Assembly (NCBI RefSeq): GCF_009931115.1
Contig: NZ_CP047491.1
Coordinates: forward strand, 1-64,000
Direction of reading: 5' to 3'
Origin: Microbulbifer hydrolyticus
Lineage (GTDB): Bacteria > Pseudomonadota > Gammaproteobacteria > Pseudomonadales > Cellvibrionaceae
DNA length: 64,000 nucleotides
Part shown: one piece after another, positions 44,285 through 53,622 of the stretch
Layout: every line of letters begins with the position of its first letter
Numbering within the stretch: the stretch's first letter is position 1
The notes under the pieces: generated by a model
The model's database searches: none
Told to the model about the DNA's origin: nothing
What the model saw: the letters and a program-made list of their open reading frames with translations, nothing else
Made by a program: the position numbers and the translations under genes

Positions 44285-46534
44285 ATGAAGACGTCCAACA
44301 AAAAACGGCTGGTACTGGCCATCGCCCTGGCCAACTGTGCGCCGGCCGCCGTATTTGCTCAAAACGACGAAAAAGAAAATGCGGTGATTGAAGAGCTGGT
44401 GGTCACCGCCAGCCGCCGCGCGGAGAGTGTCCAGGATATTCCGTACAATATCACCGCCGTAACCGGTGAATTCATCAACGATATTGGTGCCGATGACCTG
44501 AGCAAGATGTCCCAGTTCATTCCGGGCATGCAGATGATTGACGCCGGTGCGCGCAGCACCGGCCTGGTCACCCTGCGCGGCATGAATGTGGGGGGATTGG
44601 AAGCGTCAGAAAACCAGGGTGGTAAGGACATTATCTCCCGCTACGTCAATGACACCCCGCTGTTGATCGATTTCAAGCTGGTGGATATCGAGCGCGTCGA
44701 AGTGTTGCGTGGCCCCCAGGGCACCCTGTACGGTCGCGGCGCCATGGCAGGCACCCTGCGTTACATCCTCAATAAGCCGACCACCGAAGTCACCGAGGGC
44801 TCTGTACGCACCGAGGTATACAAGAATAGCGAGAGCGACGGCTTCTCTAGTGAAGTGAGTGGTGTCTTGAACCTGCCACTCTCAGATACCCTGGCACTGC
44901 GTGTCTCCGGTACCCGGGTCGATGATGCGGGATTTGTCGATTACAACAACGTGCTGGTAGAGCCGGGCGTTTCCAATGACGAGCGCCAGATTAAGGATGC
45001 CAATACGGAGGAGACCACCTCTGCACGGGTTGCCCTGCGCTGGGAGCCTAACGACACCTTCTTCGCTCAAGCCAACTATTATCTGCAGGATTCCACTGCT
45101 GGTGGTCGCCAGGCGGTGAACCCTGGATTCACCGGTGATGATTTCACCTCTGCACTGCGTTACGAGGAAGTGCGCGAAAACAAAGACACGCTGCTGAATC
45201 TGGAACTTGGCTATAACAGCGATGCCATTGAAATTTTCTCCACCACTTCGGTCGCGGAATATGAAGGCATTGGCAATCGAGACCAGACCGACCTGTTGTG
45301 CGTGGACATCTGGAGTGGCTACTGTGACTTCCCGCAGTTCTCCGCCTACACCGTGGACGACAACCAGTCCGAGTCCCTGGTGCACGAGACCCGCGTCCTG
45401 TCGACTGACGAGAATTCTCCTGATTGGCTCGACTGGATCGCCGGTGTGTATTACGAGGAGACCGACACCCTGCTGGATGCGCGCGAATATACACCGGGTT
45501 TTGGTGATTTCGTCGACAGTGAGTGGGGTTGGGGCCAGACTGGCTACGGCGACCTCGAGTACTGGCGCTACGCCGACAGCACGTTCAAGGAGCAGGCGGT
45601 GTATGGCGAAGCCACCTTCCACGCCAACGATCGGCTGCAGTTCACCGTCGGCGCCCGCTACTTCCAGCAGGAAGAATCCTTCGCCTACGACTGCACCATG
45701 CTGCCGTTCTACACCGGCCCCGAGGCGGACTGCCGCGATGGCGACGGCGAGATCGACGACACGGTGTTCAAGTTCAACGCCGCCTACAACTTCACCGACG
45801 ACGTGATGTTCTACGCCACCGTTGCCGAGGGCTTCCGCCGCGGTGGCACCAATGCGGGCCCGCAGCTGCTGGACAGCGAGCAGACGTTCAGCTCCGATGC
45901 AGCCGTTAATTACGAATTGGGTTGGCACACCGCGCTTGGCGGCAACGTTATTCTCAACGGCGCCGTGTTCCTGATTGACTGGAGTGACCTGCAGGTGCCC
46001 ACCAAGTCCCAGGAAGCGGCGATCAACATCACCAAGAACGCCAGCCAGGGCCAGATCAGCGGTCTCGAACTGTCGGCGCAGGCGGCACTCACGGATAACC
46101 TGATGCTGAACGGCTGGGTGACCTACTACGATCACGCGCTGGATGGTGATGCCCCTGAGATCGGCGGCTTTGACGGCGACAGCTTCCCCGGCGTACCCAA
46201 CCTGCAGTACAACCTGGCGCTGGACTACAACGTGGCAGTCCCCACCGGCGAGCTGACCCTGCGCGGTAACATGTACTACAAGGATCAGGTCGACACCCGC
46301 CTCAACAGCCTCGGTGACAACTTCGATAACGAAACCCTTGAGGACTACCACCTGTTCAATCTGTCGGCGGACTACCGTCTGGACCAGTGGCGCGCATCGT
46401 TATTTGCCGACAATGTCACCAACGAGCAGTACTACAACGGCGTTCGCAGTGAAAAGCGCTACGGTGAGCGCGGTCAGTTTTACTACGTGGGCCAGCCGCG
46501 TACTATCGGGATGAATCTCGCCTACGAGTTCTGA
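44285..46534 (+). CDS. TonB-dependent receptor
   Basis: A 749-residue outer-membrane active transporter. The signal peptide ends at about residue 25 (VFAQ). A TonB-box-like segment IEELVVTASRR is followed by the plug domain (about 45-160, with VEVLRGPQGTLYGRGAMAGTLRY). The beta-barrel ends in aromatic NLAYEF, as outer-membrane proteins require. The overall style is the FecA/FyuA-like TonB receptor class found in marine bacteria. The substrate cannot be read; no sugar- or iron-specific enzyme is next to it. The TPR-sulfotransferase gene follows after a terminator. Confidence 0.95.
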   Translation: MKTSNKKRLVLAIALANCAPAAVFAQNDEKENAVIEELVVTASRRAESVQDIPYNITAVTGEFINDIGADDLSKMSQFIPGMQMIDAGARSTGLVTLRGMNVGGLEASENQGGKDIISRYVNDTPLLIDFKLVDIERVEVLRGPQGTLYGRGAMAGTLRYILNKPTTEVTEGSVRTEVYKNSESDGFSSEVSGVLNLPLSDTLALRVSGTRVDDAGFVDYNNVLVEPGVSNDERQIKDANTEETTSARVALRWEPNDTFFAQANYYLQDSTAGGRQAVNPGFTGDDFTSALRYEEVRENKDTLLNLELGYNSDAIEIFSTTSVAEYEGIGNRDQTDLLCVDIWSGYCDFPQFSAYTVDDNQSESLVHETRVLSTDENSPDWLDWIAGVYYEETDTLLDAREYTPGFGDFVDSEWGWGQTGYGDLEYWRYADSTFKEQAVYGEATFHANDRLQFTVGARYFQQEESFAYDCTMLPFYTGPEADCRDGDGEIDDTVFKFNAAYNFTDDVMFYATVAEGFRRGGTNAGPQLLDSEQTFSSDAAVNYELGWHTALGGNVILNGAVFLIDWSDLQVPTKSQEAAINITKNASQGQISGLELSAQAALTDNLMLNGWVTYYDHALDGDAPEIGGFDGDSFPGVPNLQYNLALDYNVAVPTGELTLRGNMYYKDQVDTRLNSLGDNFDNETLEDYHLFNLSADYRLDQWRASLFADNVTNEQYYNGVRSEKRYGERGQFYYVGQPRTIGMNLAYEF

Positions 46535-46562
46535 GCATTCCCTCTTTTTGAGACTATCTTTT

Positions 46563-46586
46563 GGCGGGGCCAGCCCCGCCTTTTTT
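46563..46586 (+). terminator. Rho-independent terminator after the TonB receptor gene
   Basis: A 7-bp all-GC stem (GGCGGGG, 46563-46569, with 46574-46580), 4-base loop, then six T residues, 28 bases after the stop. It precedes the sulfotransferase gene, so the two genes may be transcribed separately or with read-through. Confidence 0.9.
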
Positions 46587-46656
46587 CTGGTCTCTGGCTC
46601 ATTCACGAAAAATTCGCTCAATCCGTTCCCTTTTTCCCTGTCTCGCATGGTCTGCT

Positions 46657-48255
46657 ATGTCCGAACACTCCATCCGCCAACTGCTTGATTTCGCTCGTCG
46701 GTCTGTCGCCGAGGGCGACTGGCGCAGTGTTACCTCGCGATGTATTACGGTGCTTAAATCTGATCCTCAACAGGCCGAGGCGCATACGCTGCTGGGACTT
46801 GCCGCCCTCGAGGGTGGTAAACCCGAGATTGCAGTCCGTGCCTTTAAAACGGCTTTGCGCGAGGATGCCTCCTTCGCTGAGGCCCGGGTATATCTCGCAC
46901 GAATACTTGCGGCCAATGGCCAGTTTGCGGCGGCGGAGTCCGAGGCCGCACAGTGTGTGGAAAAAATTTCCGGAAATCCGGTTTTGCTGGATACGCTCGC
47001 CACACTCTATAGCCGGATCGGGCGGCAGCAGAAGGCGCTCTTGCTGTACCAGCAAGCACACAAGCTGGCGCCGAAAAATGTCGGTATTCTTGCCAATATG
47101 GCTGCCGTACAGATTTTTCTCGGCGACAGCGCGGAGGCGGCCACCGCGCTGAAGCGAGGGCTGCAACTGGCACCGGATCACTATCGTAGCCATTGGCTGC
47201 TTGCGAAATGTCACCGCTCAGAAGAGCGCGCGGCGATACAGGCGCAGCTCAATGCGCTACTTTCTCTCACCCAGGCAGGCACACCACAGGCGCTGCCTTA
47301 CCTGCACTATGCCGCCGGAAAGCTGTGTGAGGATCTGGCTGATTGGTCGGCAGCTTGGGAGCACTACCAATCCGGTGCGACCGCGCAGCGGCAGCGACTG
47401 CACTACAGCAATGAGCAGGAGCAGGAGGTATTTGCCGCAGTGCGAGAGTATCTCGGGGCTCAGTGGTATAGGGAAAGCGGCAAAAACGCCGGGACGGAGA
47501 GTAAAAATGAAGAAGTCCCGATATTTATCGTGGGCTTACCGCGTTCGGGCAGCACTCTGGTGGAACAGATCCTGGGGTGCCATTCACAGGTGCAGGCCTT
47601 GGGGGAGCTGCTGCAGTGGCCATTGGCCGTTAAGCATCATTCGGGCAATCGCGATGTAGCACTGCACAGTCCCGATAGCATACGCGCGAGCGCAAAGAAG
47701 CCGCCCGTTGCACTCGGGCAGCTATATCAAAAGAACATTGCCCACCTGCGAAATGATCGGCGCTTCTTCACCGACAAGCTGCCTGGTAATTTCCTTTACC
47801 TGTCGCTAATCGCCCGTGCCCTGCCCCGCGCGCGCTTCGTGCATGTCACCCGTGACCCGATGGATGCCGGCTTTGCCATCTACAAGCAACTGTTCGCAGA
47901 TGCCTATCCCTGGTCGTATGACCTGGAGGAATTGGGCTCTTACTATGTGGAGTACCAAAAATTGATGCAGGATTGGCAGGATTTGCTGGGCGATCGCATA
48001 TACACGGTCAATTACGAGACGCTGGTAGCCGATCCGCAGGGTGCGACCCGCGCATTACTGGACTGGCTGGAGCTGCCGTTTGAAAGCGCCTGCCTGAAGT
48101 TTTATCAGACCCAGACTGTGGCTGCCACCGCCAGTGCTTCCCAGGTCCGCGAGCCCATTCACCAGCGCTCGAGCGGCCGCTGGCAGAAGTTTGCAGCACA
48201 GCTGCAGCCCTACCGCACCGTGCTGGAAAGCGCGGGCATCCTGCCGCCTGGCTGA
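46657..48255 (+). CDS. TPR-repeat sulfotransferase family protein
   Basis: A 532-residue cytosolic protein. The N-terminal half (about 5-230) is made of tetratricopeptide repeats (for example AEAHTLLGLAALEGGKPEIAVRAFKTAL). The C-terminal half is a sulfotransferase: the PAPS 5'-phosphosulfate loop FIVGLPRSGSTLVEQ is at about 290-304, and the 3'-phosphate motif FVHVTRDPMDAGFAIYKQLF is farther on, with FTDKLPGNFLYL between. Proteins of this layout often lie next to TonB-dependent receptors in marine and sphingomonad-type bacteria. The acceptor is unknown. The start at 46657 (MSEHSIRQLL) is chosen because the upstream open stretch overlaps the terminator. Confidence 0.88.
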   Translation: MSEHSIRQLLDFARRSVAEGDWRSVTSRCITVLKSDPQQAEAHTLLGLAALEGGKPEIAVRAFKTALREDASFAEARVYLARILAANGQFAAAESEAAQCVEKISGNPVLLDTLATLYSRIGRQQKALLLYQQAHKLAPKNVGILANMAAVQIFLGDSAEAATALKRGLQLAPDHYRSHWLLAKCHRSEERAAIQAQLNALLSLTQAGTPQALPYLHYAAGKLCEDLADWSAAWEHYQSGATAQRQRLHYSNEQEQEVFAAVREYLGAQWYRESGKNAGTESKNEEVPIFIVGLPRSGSTLVEQILGCHSQVQALGELLQWPLAVKHHSGNRDVALHSPDSIRASAKKPPVALGQLYQKNIAHLRNDRRFFTDKLPGNFLYLSLIARALPRARFVHVTRDPMDAGFAIYKQLFADAYPWSYDLEELGSYYVEYQKLMQDWQDLLGDRIYTVNYETLVADPQGATRALLDWLELPFESACLKFYQTQTVAATASASQVREPIHQRSSGRWQKFAAQLQPYRTVLESAGILPPG

Positions 48256-48292
48256 ACAGCTTGTCAGTGAGAGCCCGCTCTGCCGCCAAGGC

Positions 48293-50188
48293 TTAAAGCC
48301 CGGGTCTGACTTTGCGGCCCTCGGTGTTTTTATCGCGCTCGTCACCCGGGCCCTTTTGCCGGTCTTCCCAGTGATGGTCCAGGTGTAAGTCGGGGTCGCG
48401 CCGATCTTCCCGCAGTGCCTGCAGCAGTTGCTCGCGGTAGATTTTGGTCTTGGCGACGTGTTGGGATTCATTGCGCCAGTACGGAAACAGGGACTCCAGC
48501 ATGCGCTGGTCGTGCTGCTTGAACTTGCGCGCGGCGCGCTGGGCCTGGTGTTTGGAGAGGCCCAGCAACTGCAGTGCGCCGGCACCGATCTCGAGTGCGC
48601 TGTCGACGGTTTCCCGGTAGATGTACTCCACTCCCGCTTCCATCAGCGCGTACTGGTGCATGCGGTTGCGCGCGCGCGCCAGAATCGTGAGGTGCGGGAA
48701 GTGTTTCTGGATACGGCTGACAATCTCCAGTGATGCCGCCTGGTCGCTCAGGGTAAGGATCACAATTTTTGCATTCCCTGCGCCGGCGGCATGTAGCAAG
48801 TCCTCGCGCGAGGCATCGCCGTAGTAAGCCTTGATACCATAGCGGCGCACCAGCTCCAGCTGCTCGGCATTGTGTTCCAGCAGAGTAGTGTCAAAACCGC
48901 TGGCATTGAGTAGGCGGCCGGCAATCTGCCCGTAGCGGCCATAGCCGATGATGATCACCGGGGAACCGTCGTCGTGTGGATCCGTCTCCGGCAGATCCGG
49001 CCGGCGCGGACCGGCAAAGAAGCGCGGCTGAATGAGCTGTTCATAGGCCATCAACAGCAGGGGCGTAAATGCCATCGACAGCGCGATGAGCGCAATCAGT
49101 ACACTGCTCACATCATTCGCCAGTACGTGGTTCTGGCTGGCGTAGGCCAGCAGGACAAAGCCGAACTCCCCCGCCTGCGCCAGCGACAGGGCAAACAGCC
49201 AGTCTTCCCCTTTTGCCATACCGCGCAGGCGCGACAGCGCAAACAGAATGGCAAACTTTACAGAGACTAGCAGAGCCAGCAGGGCAACAAGCAATAAGGG
49301 CTTCTGCATCACCAGCGCCAGGTCCAGGTTGGCTCCCACCGCGAGGAAAAACAGTCCCAGCAACAGGCCCTTGAATGGCTGGATATCCGCTTCCAGCTCG
49401 TGGCGGAACTCGCTTTCTGCCAGCACCACGCCGGCGATAAACGTGCCCAGTGCCGGCGACAGCTCGAGCCAGCTCATGACCGCGGCGGAGCCCAGCACGA
49501 TCAGCAGCGAGCAGGCGGTGAACAGTTCCCGGGTGCGGGCACCGACGACCAGACGCAGCAGCGGCGTAAGCAGGTAGCGCCCCGCCAGTACCAGCGCAGT
49601 AACGGCGCCGAGCACCGCCAGTGCGTAGGCCCAGCCCTGCAGGGCATGCGGGTCCTCGGCAACTTTCATCGTGGCGAGTAATGGCAGCAGCGCGAGGATC
49701 GGGATAACCGCGATATCCTGGAACAGCAGCACGCTGAACGCATTGCGTCCGCCCTCGGTGTTGAGCAGGTTTTTTTCCGACAGCGACTGCAGCACGATGG
49801 CAGTGGAGGACAGTGCGAGGATCAGGCCGATGGCGATGCCCGCACGGATACTGCTGCCAAAACCGTAAATGGCGATCACGCTTATGGCCGCGGCGGTGAG
49901 TACGACCTGGGCACCGCCGGTACCAAAGATCGATCCGCGCAGCGCCCACAGCTTGCGCGGCTGTAGCTCGAGCCCGATCAGGAACAACATCAGCGCCACG
50001 CCGAACTCGGCAAAGTGCAGTTCGTCACTGGTATCCCCCACCAGGCCAAAGGTGTGAGGGCCGATGAGAACGCCGGCTACGAGGTAGCCGAGTACCGAGC
50101 CGAAGCCGAGGCGCTTGGCGACTGGTACGGAAAATACCGCGGCGGCGAGAAAGATGACGGTCTGAAGTAGAAAGTTGTCGTGCGGCAT
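48293..50188 (-). CDS. Monovalent cation:proton antiporter-2 (CPA2) family protein, KefB/KefC-like
   Basis: A 631-residue inner-membrane protein. Residues 1 to about 385 form the 12-13-helix CPA2 transporter with GYLVAGVLIGPHTFGLV, EFGVALMLFLIGLEL and LSSTAIVLQSL. Residues about 405-525 are a TrkA-N/RCK nucleotide-binding domain (VIIIGYGRYGQIAGRLL). A charged tail follows. This is the layout of glutathione-gated K+ efflux systems KefB/KefC, which protect against electrophiles by acidifying the cell. No KefF/KefG-type ancillary gene is adjacent. A second antiporter gene follows on the same strand. Confidence 0.92.
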   Translation of the reverse strand: MPHDNFLLQTVIFLAAAVFSVPVAKRLGFGSVLGYLVAGVLIGPHTFGLVGDTSDELHFAEFGVALMLFLIGLELQPRKLWALRGSIFGTGGAQVVLTAAAISVIAIYGFGSSIRAGIAIGLILALSSTAIVLQSLSEKNLLNTEGGRNAFSVLLFQDIAVIPILALLPLLATMKVAEDPHALQGWAYALAVLGAVTALVLAGRYLLTPLLRLVVGARTRELFTACSLLIVLGSAAVMSWLELSPALGTFIAGVVLAESEFRHELEADIQPFKGLLLGLFFLAVGANLDLALVMQKPLLLVALLALLVSVKFAILFALSRLRGMAKGEDWLFALSLAQAGEFGFVLLAYASQNHVLANDVSSVLIALIALSMAFTPLLLMAYEQLIQPRFFAGPRRPDLPETDPHDDGSPVIIIGYGRYGQIAGRLLNASGFDTTLLEHNAEQLELVRRYGIKAYYGDASREDLLHAAGAGNAKIVILTLSDQAASLEIVSRIQKHFPHLTILARARNRMHQYALMEAGVEYIYRETVDSALEIGAGALQLLGLSKHQAQRAARKFKQHDQRMLESLFPYWRNESQHVAKTKIYREQLLQALREDRRDPDLHLDHHWEDRQKGPGDERDKNTEGRKVRPGL

Positions 50189-50235
50189 GGCCTGTTCTTG
50201 TCTATTTCGAAAAGTGCGCCGCTAAATCGGCGGCC

Positions 50236-51549
50236 TCAATCAGGTTGCGGGCTCGGCCCTGAAATCTCGGGGTCGATGGCTGCGCGGCTGCGGCGGATCA
50301 GCGGTGCGATGGTTGAGCCCTGGATGACAATGGAGAAGACTACCACGCCGTAGGTCATCACTACCCACAGGTGTCGCAGGTCGTGATTACCACCTTCTTC
50401 CCCGCCGCTGATTGCATACCCCGCCGGTATCGACATCGCCAGCGCCAGCGCCAGGCCACCGCGCAATCCACCCCAGATCAGGATCCGTTCGGTATAAGGG
50501 TGGTAGTCCCGTCGTCGCTTCAGGAACATGAAAGGCACACCCACGGCGAGCATGCGGCCCAGCAGCACGATCACGATGGCAGCTACGATGAGGACGTAGT
50601 CGATGGGCTGGAAATCGATGGTGACCAGGAACAGGCCCACCAGCAGGAACAGGATGCCGTTCATGAATTCTTCGGTGATGGTCCAGAAGTTATCCAGCTC
50701 GTGCTGACTCACCCGGGAAAAGCCGCGCTCACGGGTAAAGTTGCCGATGATAATGCCGGACACGACCATCGCCAGTGCGCCGGATACACCGAGAAGGTTT
50801 GCGGTGGCAAATCCCGCGGTGGGAATCACCAGGGTGAGCAGCAGTTCCAGGCTGTGCTCATTGGTGGAGCAGATCAGCCAGTGGAATAGACCGCCAATCG
50901 CCAGTCCCAGCGCGATGCCGCCGAGGGCTTCCGCCATAAACAGGTGGCTGATGGCTGGCAGCGTCGGGTCGGTCCCCTCGAACGCCAGTGCGTAGATCAC
51001 TGAGAATACCACCATGCCGAAACCGTCGTTGAACAGCGACTCTCCTTCCACCTGAATCGAAATCTGCTCCGGTGCCTTCAGGCTCTTGATGATGGCAAGT
51101 ACCGCAATCGGGTCGGTGGGAGAGATCAGTGCGCCAAACAGCAGGCAGTACACCAGCGCCACCGGCATGCCGATCAGACCGAGGAACCAGAACAGCATAT
51201 AGCCGACGGCAAAGGTCGAGATGAGGGTGCCGAAGATGGCGAGCACGGTGATTTCAAGTTTCTGGTTGCGCAGCATCAACAGGTCGATGTGCAGGCTGCC
51301 GGCGAACAACAGGAAGCCGAGCATGCCTTTCAGCAGCAGGTCTTCCAGGTTCATCAGCGGTAACAATTGTGAGACCCAGTCGCGCAGTTCCACCACCTCC
51401 ATTTTGCCGAGGCCGGTGACGATCAGCGACAGTGCCAGGGAGCCGGCGGTGATGGCGATGGTGGTCTGGGTGCGCAGCACGTATTGGTTGAGGAATCCCA
51501 GAAACACGGAGATGGCGGCGAGAAAACAGAAAATGTAATAGACGTCCAT
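50236..51549 (-). CDS. Sodium/proton antiporter, CPA1 family (NhaP-like)
   Basis: A 437-residue membrane protein with about 12 helices. CPA1 signatures are GALISPTDPIAVLAIIKSL and VEGESLFNDGFGMVVFSVIYA (ESLFNDG holds the ion-binding acidic pair), with GGLRGGLALALAMSIP near the C-terminus. The C-terminal cytosolic tail is short. It lies upstream of the kef-like gene on the same strand with a gap of about 50 bases, so both may be cotranscribed for pH or Na+/K+ balance, fitting a marine habitat. Confidence 0.93.
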   Translation of the reverse strand: MDVYYIFCFLAAISVFLGFLNQYVLRTQTTIAITAGSLALSLIVTGLGKMEVVELRDWVSQLLPLMNLEDLLLKGMLGFLLFAGSLHIDLLMLRNQKLEITVLAIFGTLISTFAVGYMLFWFLGLIGMPVALVYCLLFGALISPTDPIAVLAIIKSLKAPEQISIQVEGESLFNDGFGMVVFSVIYALAFEGTDPTLPAISHLFMAEALGGIALGLAIGGLFHWLICSTNEHSLELLLTLVIPTAGFATANLLGVSGALAMVVSGIIIGNFTRERGFSRVSQHELDNFWTITEEFMNGILFLLVGLFLVTIDFQPIDYVLIVAAIVIVLLGRMLAVGVPFMFLKRRRDYHPYTERILIWGGLRGGLALALAMSIPAGYAISGGEEGGNHDLRHLWVVMTYGVVVFSIVIQGSTIAPLIRRSRAAIDPEISGPSPQPD

Positions 51550-51612
51550 GCCCTTGGGGGATACCTCGAGAGACAGTGTGGCGCGCCGGTGCGCAGAACC
51601 GGCGCGCGCGGC

Positions 51613-52524
51613 TCAATCCGTAAGCGTGCCGTTATTGTAGTCGCGCAGGGTCTGTTCGATTTGCTCGCGGGTGTTCATCACGAAGGGACCGTAGTGCACC
51701 ACCGGCTCGTTGAGCGGCAGTCCGTGCAATACGAGCAGCCCCGTGTCCTGTTGTTTTCCCGCGCTCTCCTCTGGTGTTCCCTGCGGCGCGCGCAATTGTA
51801 GCGACTCACCGTTTCCAAACAACACCAGATTGCCGCGATTGACCACGCCGCGACCGGTATCGAGAGCGCCGCGGTAGACATACACCAGCACCGAGTGCTC
51901 CGCGGGCAGTGGAAGAATGACTTCTGCGCCGGGCGCGAGGCGTACATCGGCGACCGAGGCTTCCGCCGCCGCGTCGAGCAGTGGTGCGCAATGGGGCTCG
52001 CCGCCCACCTGCCACTCACCGGCGATCATGCGCATCAGTGAGCCGCGATCATCCAGCGTCAGCTCGCGCACTTCATCCGGCTGGATGTCGCGCCAGCCGG
52101 GTTTGCTCATCTTGTCCTTTGCCGCCATGTTGATCCACAGCTGGAAGCCGTGCATACCGACATCCCCCTGGGATGGCATTTCCGAGTGGATGATGCCGCG
52201 ACCGGCGCGCATCCACTGGGCGCCGCCTTCTGCGATGGCACCGCGATTACCCAGGTGATCCTGGTGCTCGAACTCGCCAGACAGCATATAGGTGAGTGTC
52301 TCGATACCGCGGTGGGGATGCGGGGGAAATCCGGCGATGTAGTCGTCGGGGTTTTCCGAGCGTATTTCATCGATCATCAGGAACGGGCTGAATTCCTGAG
52401 ACTGGAAGCCCGCGACCCGGTGAATCTTTACCCCCGCGCCATCGGCGGAAGGGTGGCCTGGCACTACCCGCGCTGCCGGGCGCACACCGGCGCCAGTTAC
52501 ATCATTCTGTGTGAATTTCTGCAT
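51613..52524 (-). CDS. Pirin family protein (YhaK-like bicupin)
   Basis: A 303-residue bicupin. The N-terminal cupin has FPPHPHRGIETLTYMLSGEFEHQDHLGN, whose His/His/His/Glu set binds iron in pirins, followed by WMRAGRGIIHSE. The C-terminal cupin is degenerate. Some pirins have quercetin 2,3-dioxygenase activity; E. coli YhaK is redox-sensitive. The start at 52524 follows GGAGGAAT on this strand. It is divergent from the LysR gene, the usual arrangement of a regulator and its target. Confidence 0.93.
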   Translation of the reverse strand: MQKFTQNDVTGAGVRPAARVVPGHPSADGAGVKIHRVAGFQSQEFSPFLMIDEIRSENPDDYIAGFPPHPHRGIETLTYMLSGEFEHQDHLGNRGAIAEGGAQWMRAGRGIIHSEMPSQGDVGMHGFQLWINMAAKDKMSKPGWRDIQPDEVRELTLDDRGSLMRMIAGEWQVGGEPHCAPLLDAAAEASVADVRLAPGAEVILPLPAEHSVLVYVYRGALDTGRGVVNRGNLVLFGNGESLQLRAPQGTPEESAGKQQDTGLLVLHGLPLNEPVVHYGPFVMNTREQIEQTLRDYNNGTLTD

Positions 52525-52662
52525 GGTTCTATTCCTCCATTTGCGGCAGTATAGGCCGATAAAATCGCCAGAAAATGGCAAATAATCGCAGCTAATATTC
52601 GAACAGCTCGACAGATCCTTTTTTAAACCATTCATCTAACGAAGTCAGACAAAGGAAAGTCC

Positions 52663-53550
52663 ATGGCCAAGGTAACTCTGGAACAGTGGCGTATGTTTCA
52701 GGCAGTGGTGGAGCACGGCGGCTTTTCCCAGGCTGCGGAAGCGGTGCACAAGAGCCAGTCTTCCATCAATCACGCGGTACACAAGCTGCAGGAGAGCCTC
52801 GGTGTTTCCCTGCTGGAGGTGCGCGGGCGCAAGGCGGAGCTCACCGACGCCGGGCGGGTACTGCTGAACCGCGCCGGCGGCCTGCTGGATGAGGCGGAGG
52901 CACTGGAATCCGTGGCGGAGAGTCTCGCCGCCGGTACCGAGGCACGGTTGCGGCTGGCGGTGGATGTACTGTTCGATTACGAGGCGCTGTTCAACGCGGT
53001 GGAGCGCTTCGCCGGGGAGTACCCCCATACCCGCCTGGAAATTCGCGAAACGGTACTGTCCGGGGCCGAAGAACTGCTGCTGCAACAGGAGGTGGATTTC
53101 ATCCTGACCGCGCGGGTGCCCCAGGGGTTTGTCGGCGAACCGGTCTCAAGGGTGAAATTTGTACCCGTGGCGCACCCGGATCACCCCCTGCACCATCTGG
53201 GCCGACCGGTTAACCGGGAGGACCTGAAAGCGAGCCGGCAGATCGTAATGCGGGATTCTGCACTCAAAAATCGCCAGGACGCGGGCTGGCTGGGCTCGGA
53301 TCAACGCATAACGGTCACCAACGTGCACACCTCGGTGGAACTGATTGAGCGCGGCCTGGGCTTCGCCTGGCTGCCACAGACACGAATCCGCGACTCCCTG
53401 TCGGCCGACCGGCTGCTGCCGCTGCGTACCGAGGAGCCGTGGGAACGGGATGTGACGGTATATCTGGTCTATGCCGACCAGGACCGCGCCGGTCCGGCTG
53501 CCGGTCTGCTACTGCGCGCCCTGCGGGAAGGGCTGCCGCCATTCGAGTAG
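52663..53550 (+). CDS. LysR-family transcriptional regulator (YhaJ-like)
   Basis: A 295-residue regulator. The N-terminal winged helix-turn-helix (residues 1 to about 60; QWRMFQAVVEHGGFSQAAEAVHKSQSSINHAVHKLQ) precedes a LysR effector-binding domain (about 90-290). An AGGAAAG Shine-Dalgarno lies just before the ATG. Its neighbours (pirin divergent; DoxX and glutathionyl-hydroquinone reductase downstream) match the set around E. coli yhaJ, which responds to aromatic/quinone-type compounds. Control of the flanking genes is inferred from this. Confidence 0.9.
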   Translation: MAKVTLEQWRMFQAVVEHGGFSQAAEAVHKSQSSINHAVHKLQESLGVSLLEVRGRKAELTDAGRVLLNRAGGLLDEAEALESVAESLAAGTEARLRLAVDVLFDYEALFNAVERFAGEYPHTRLEIRETVLSGAEELLLQQEVDFILTARVPQGFVGEPVSRVKFVPVAHPDHPLHHLGRPVNREDLKASRQIVMRDSALKNRQDAGWLGSDQRITVTNVHTSVELIERGLGFAWLPQTRIRDSLSADRLLPLRTEEPWERDVTVYLVYADQDRAGPAAGLLLRALREGLPPFE

Positions 53551-53560
53551 ATGTCTACTG

Positions 53561-53588
53561 GGTACATGCCTTCCGGCATGTACCTTCG
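53561..53588 (+). terminator. Perfect hairpin after the LysR gene
   Basis: A 10-bp perfect stem (GGTACATGCC, 53561-53570, with 53575-53584) with a TTCC loop, followed by TTCGG rather than a T-run. It is 10 bases after the LysR stop and 35 bases before the next start. It may attenuate rather than stop transcription. Confidence 0.5.
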
Positions 53589-53622
53589 GACAAGTCCCAC
53601 CACCTGCAGGAATCGCAAGTTA

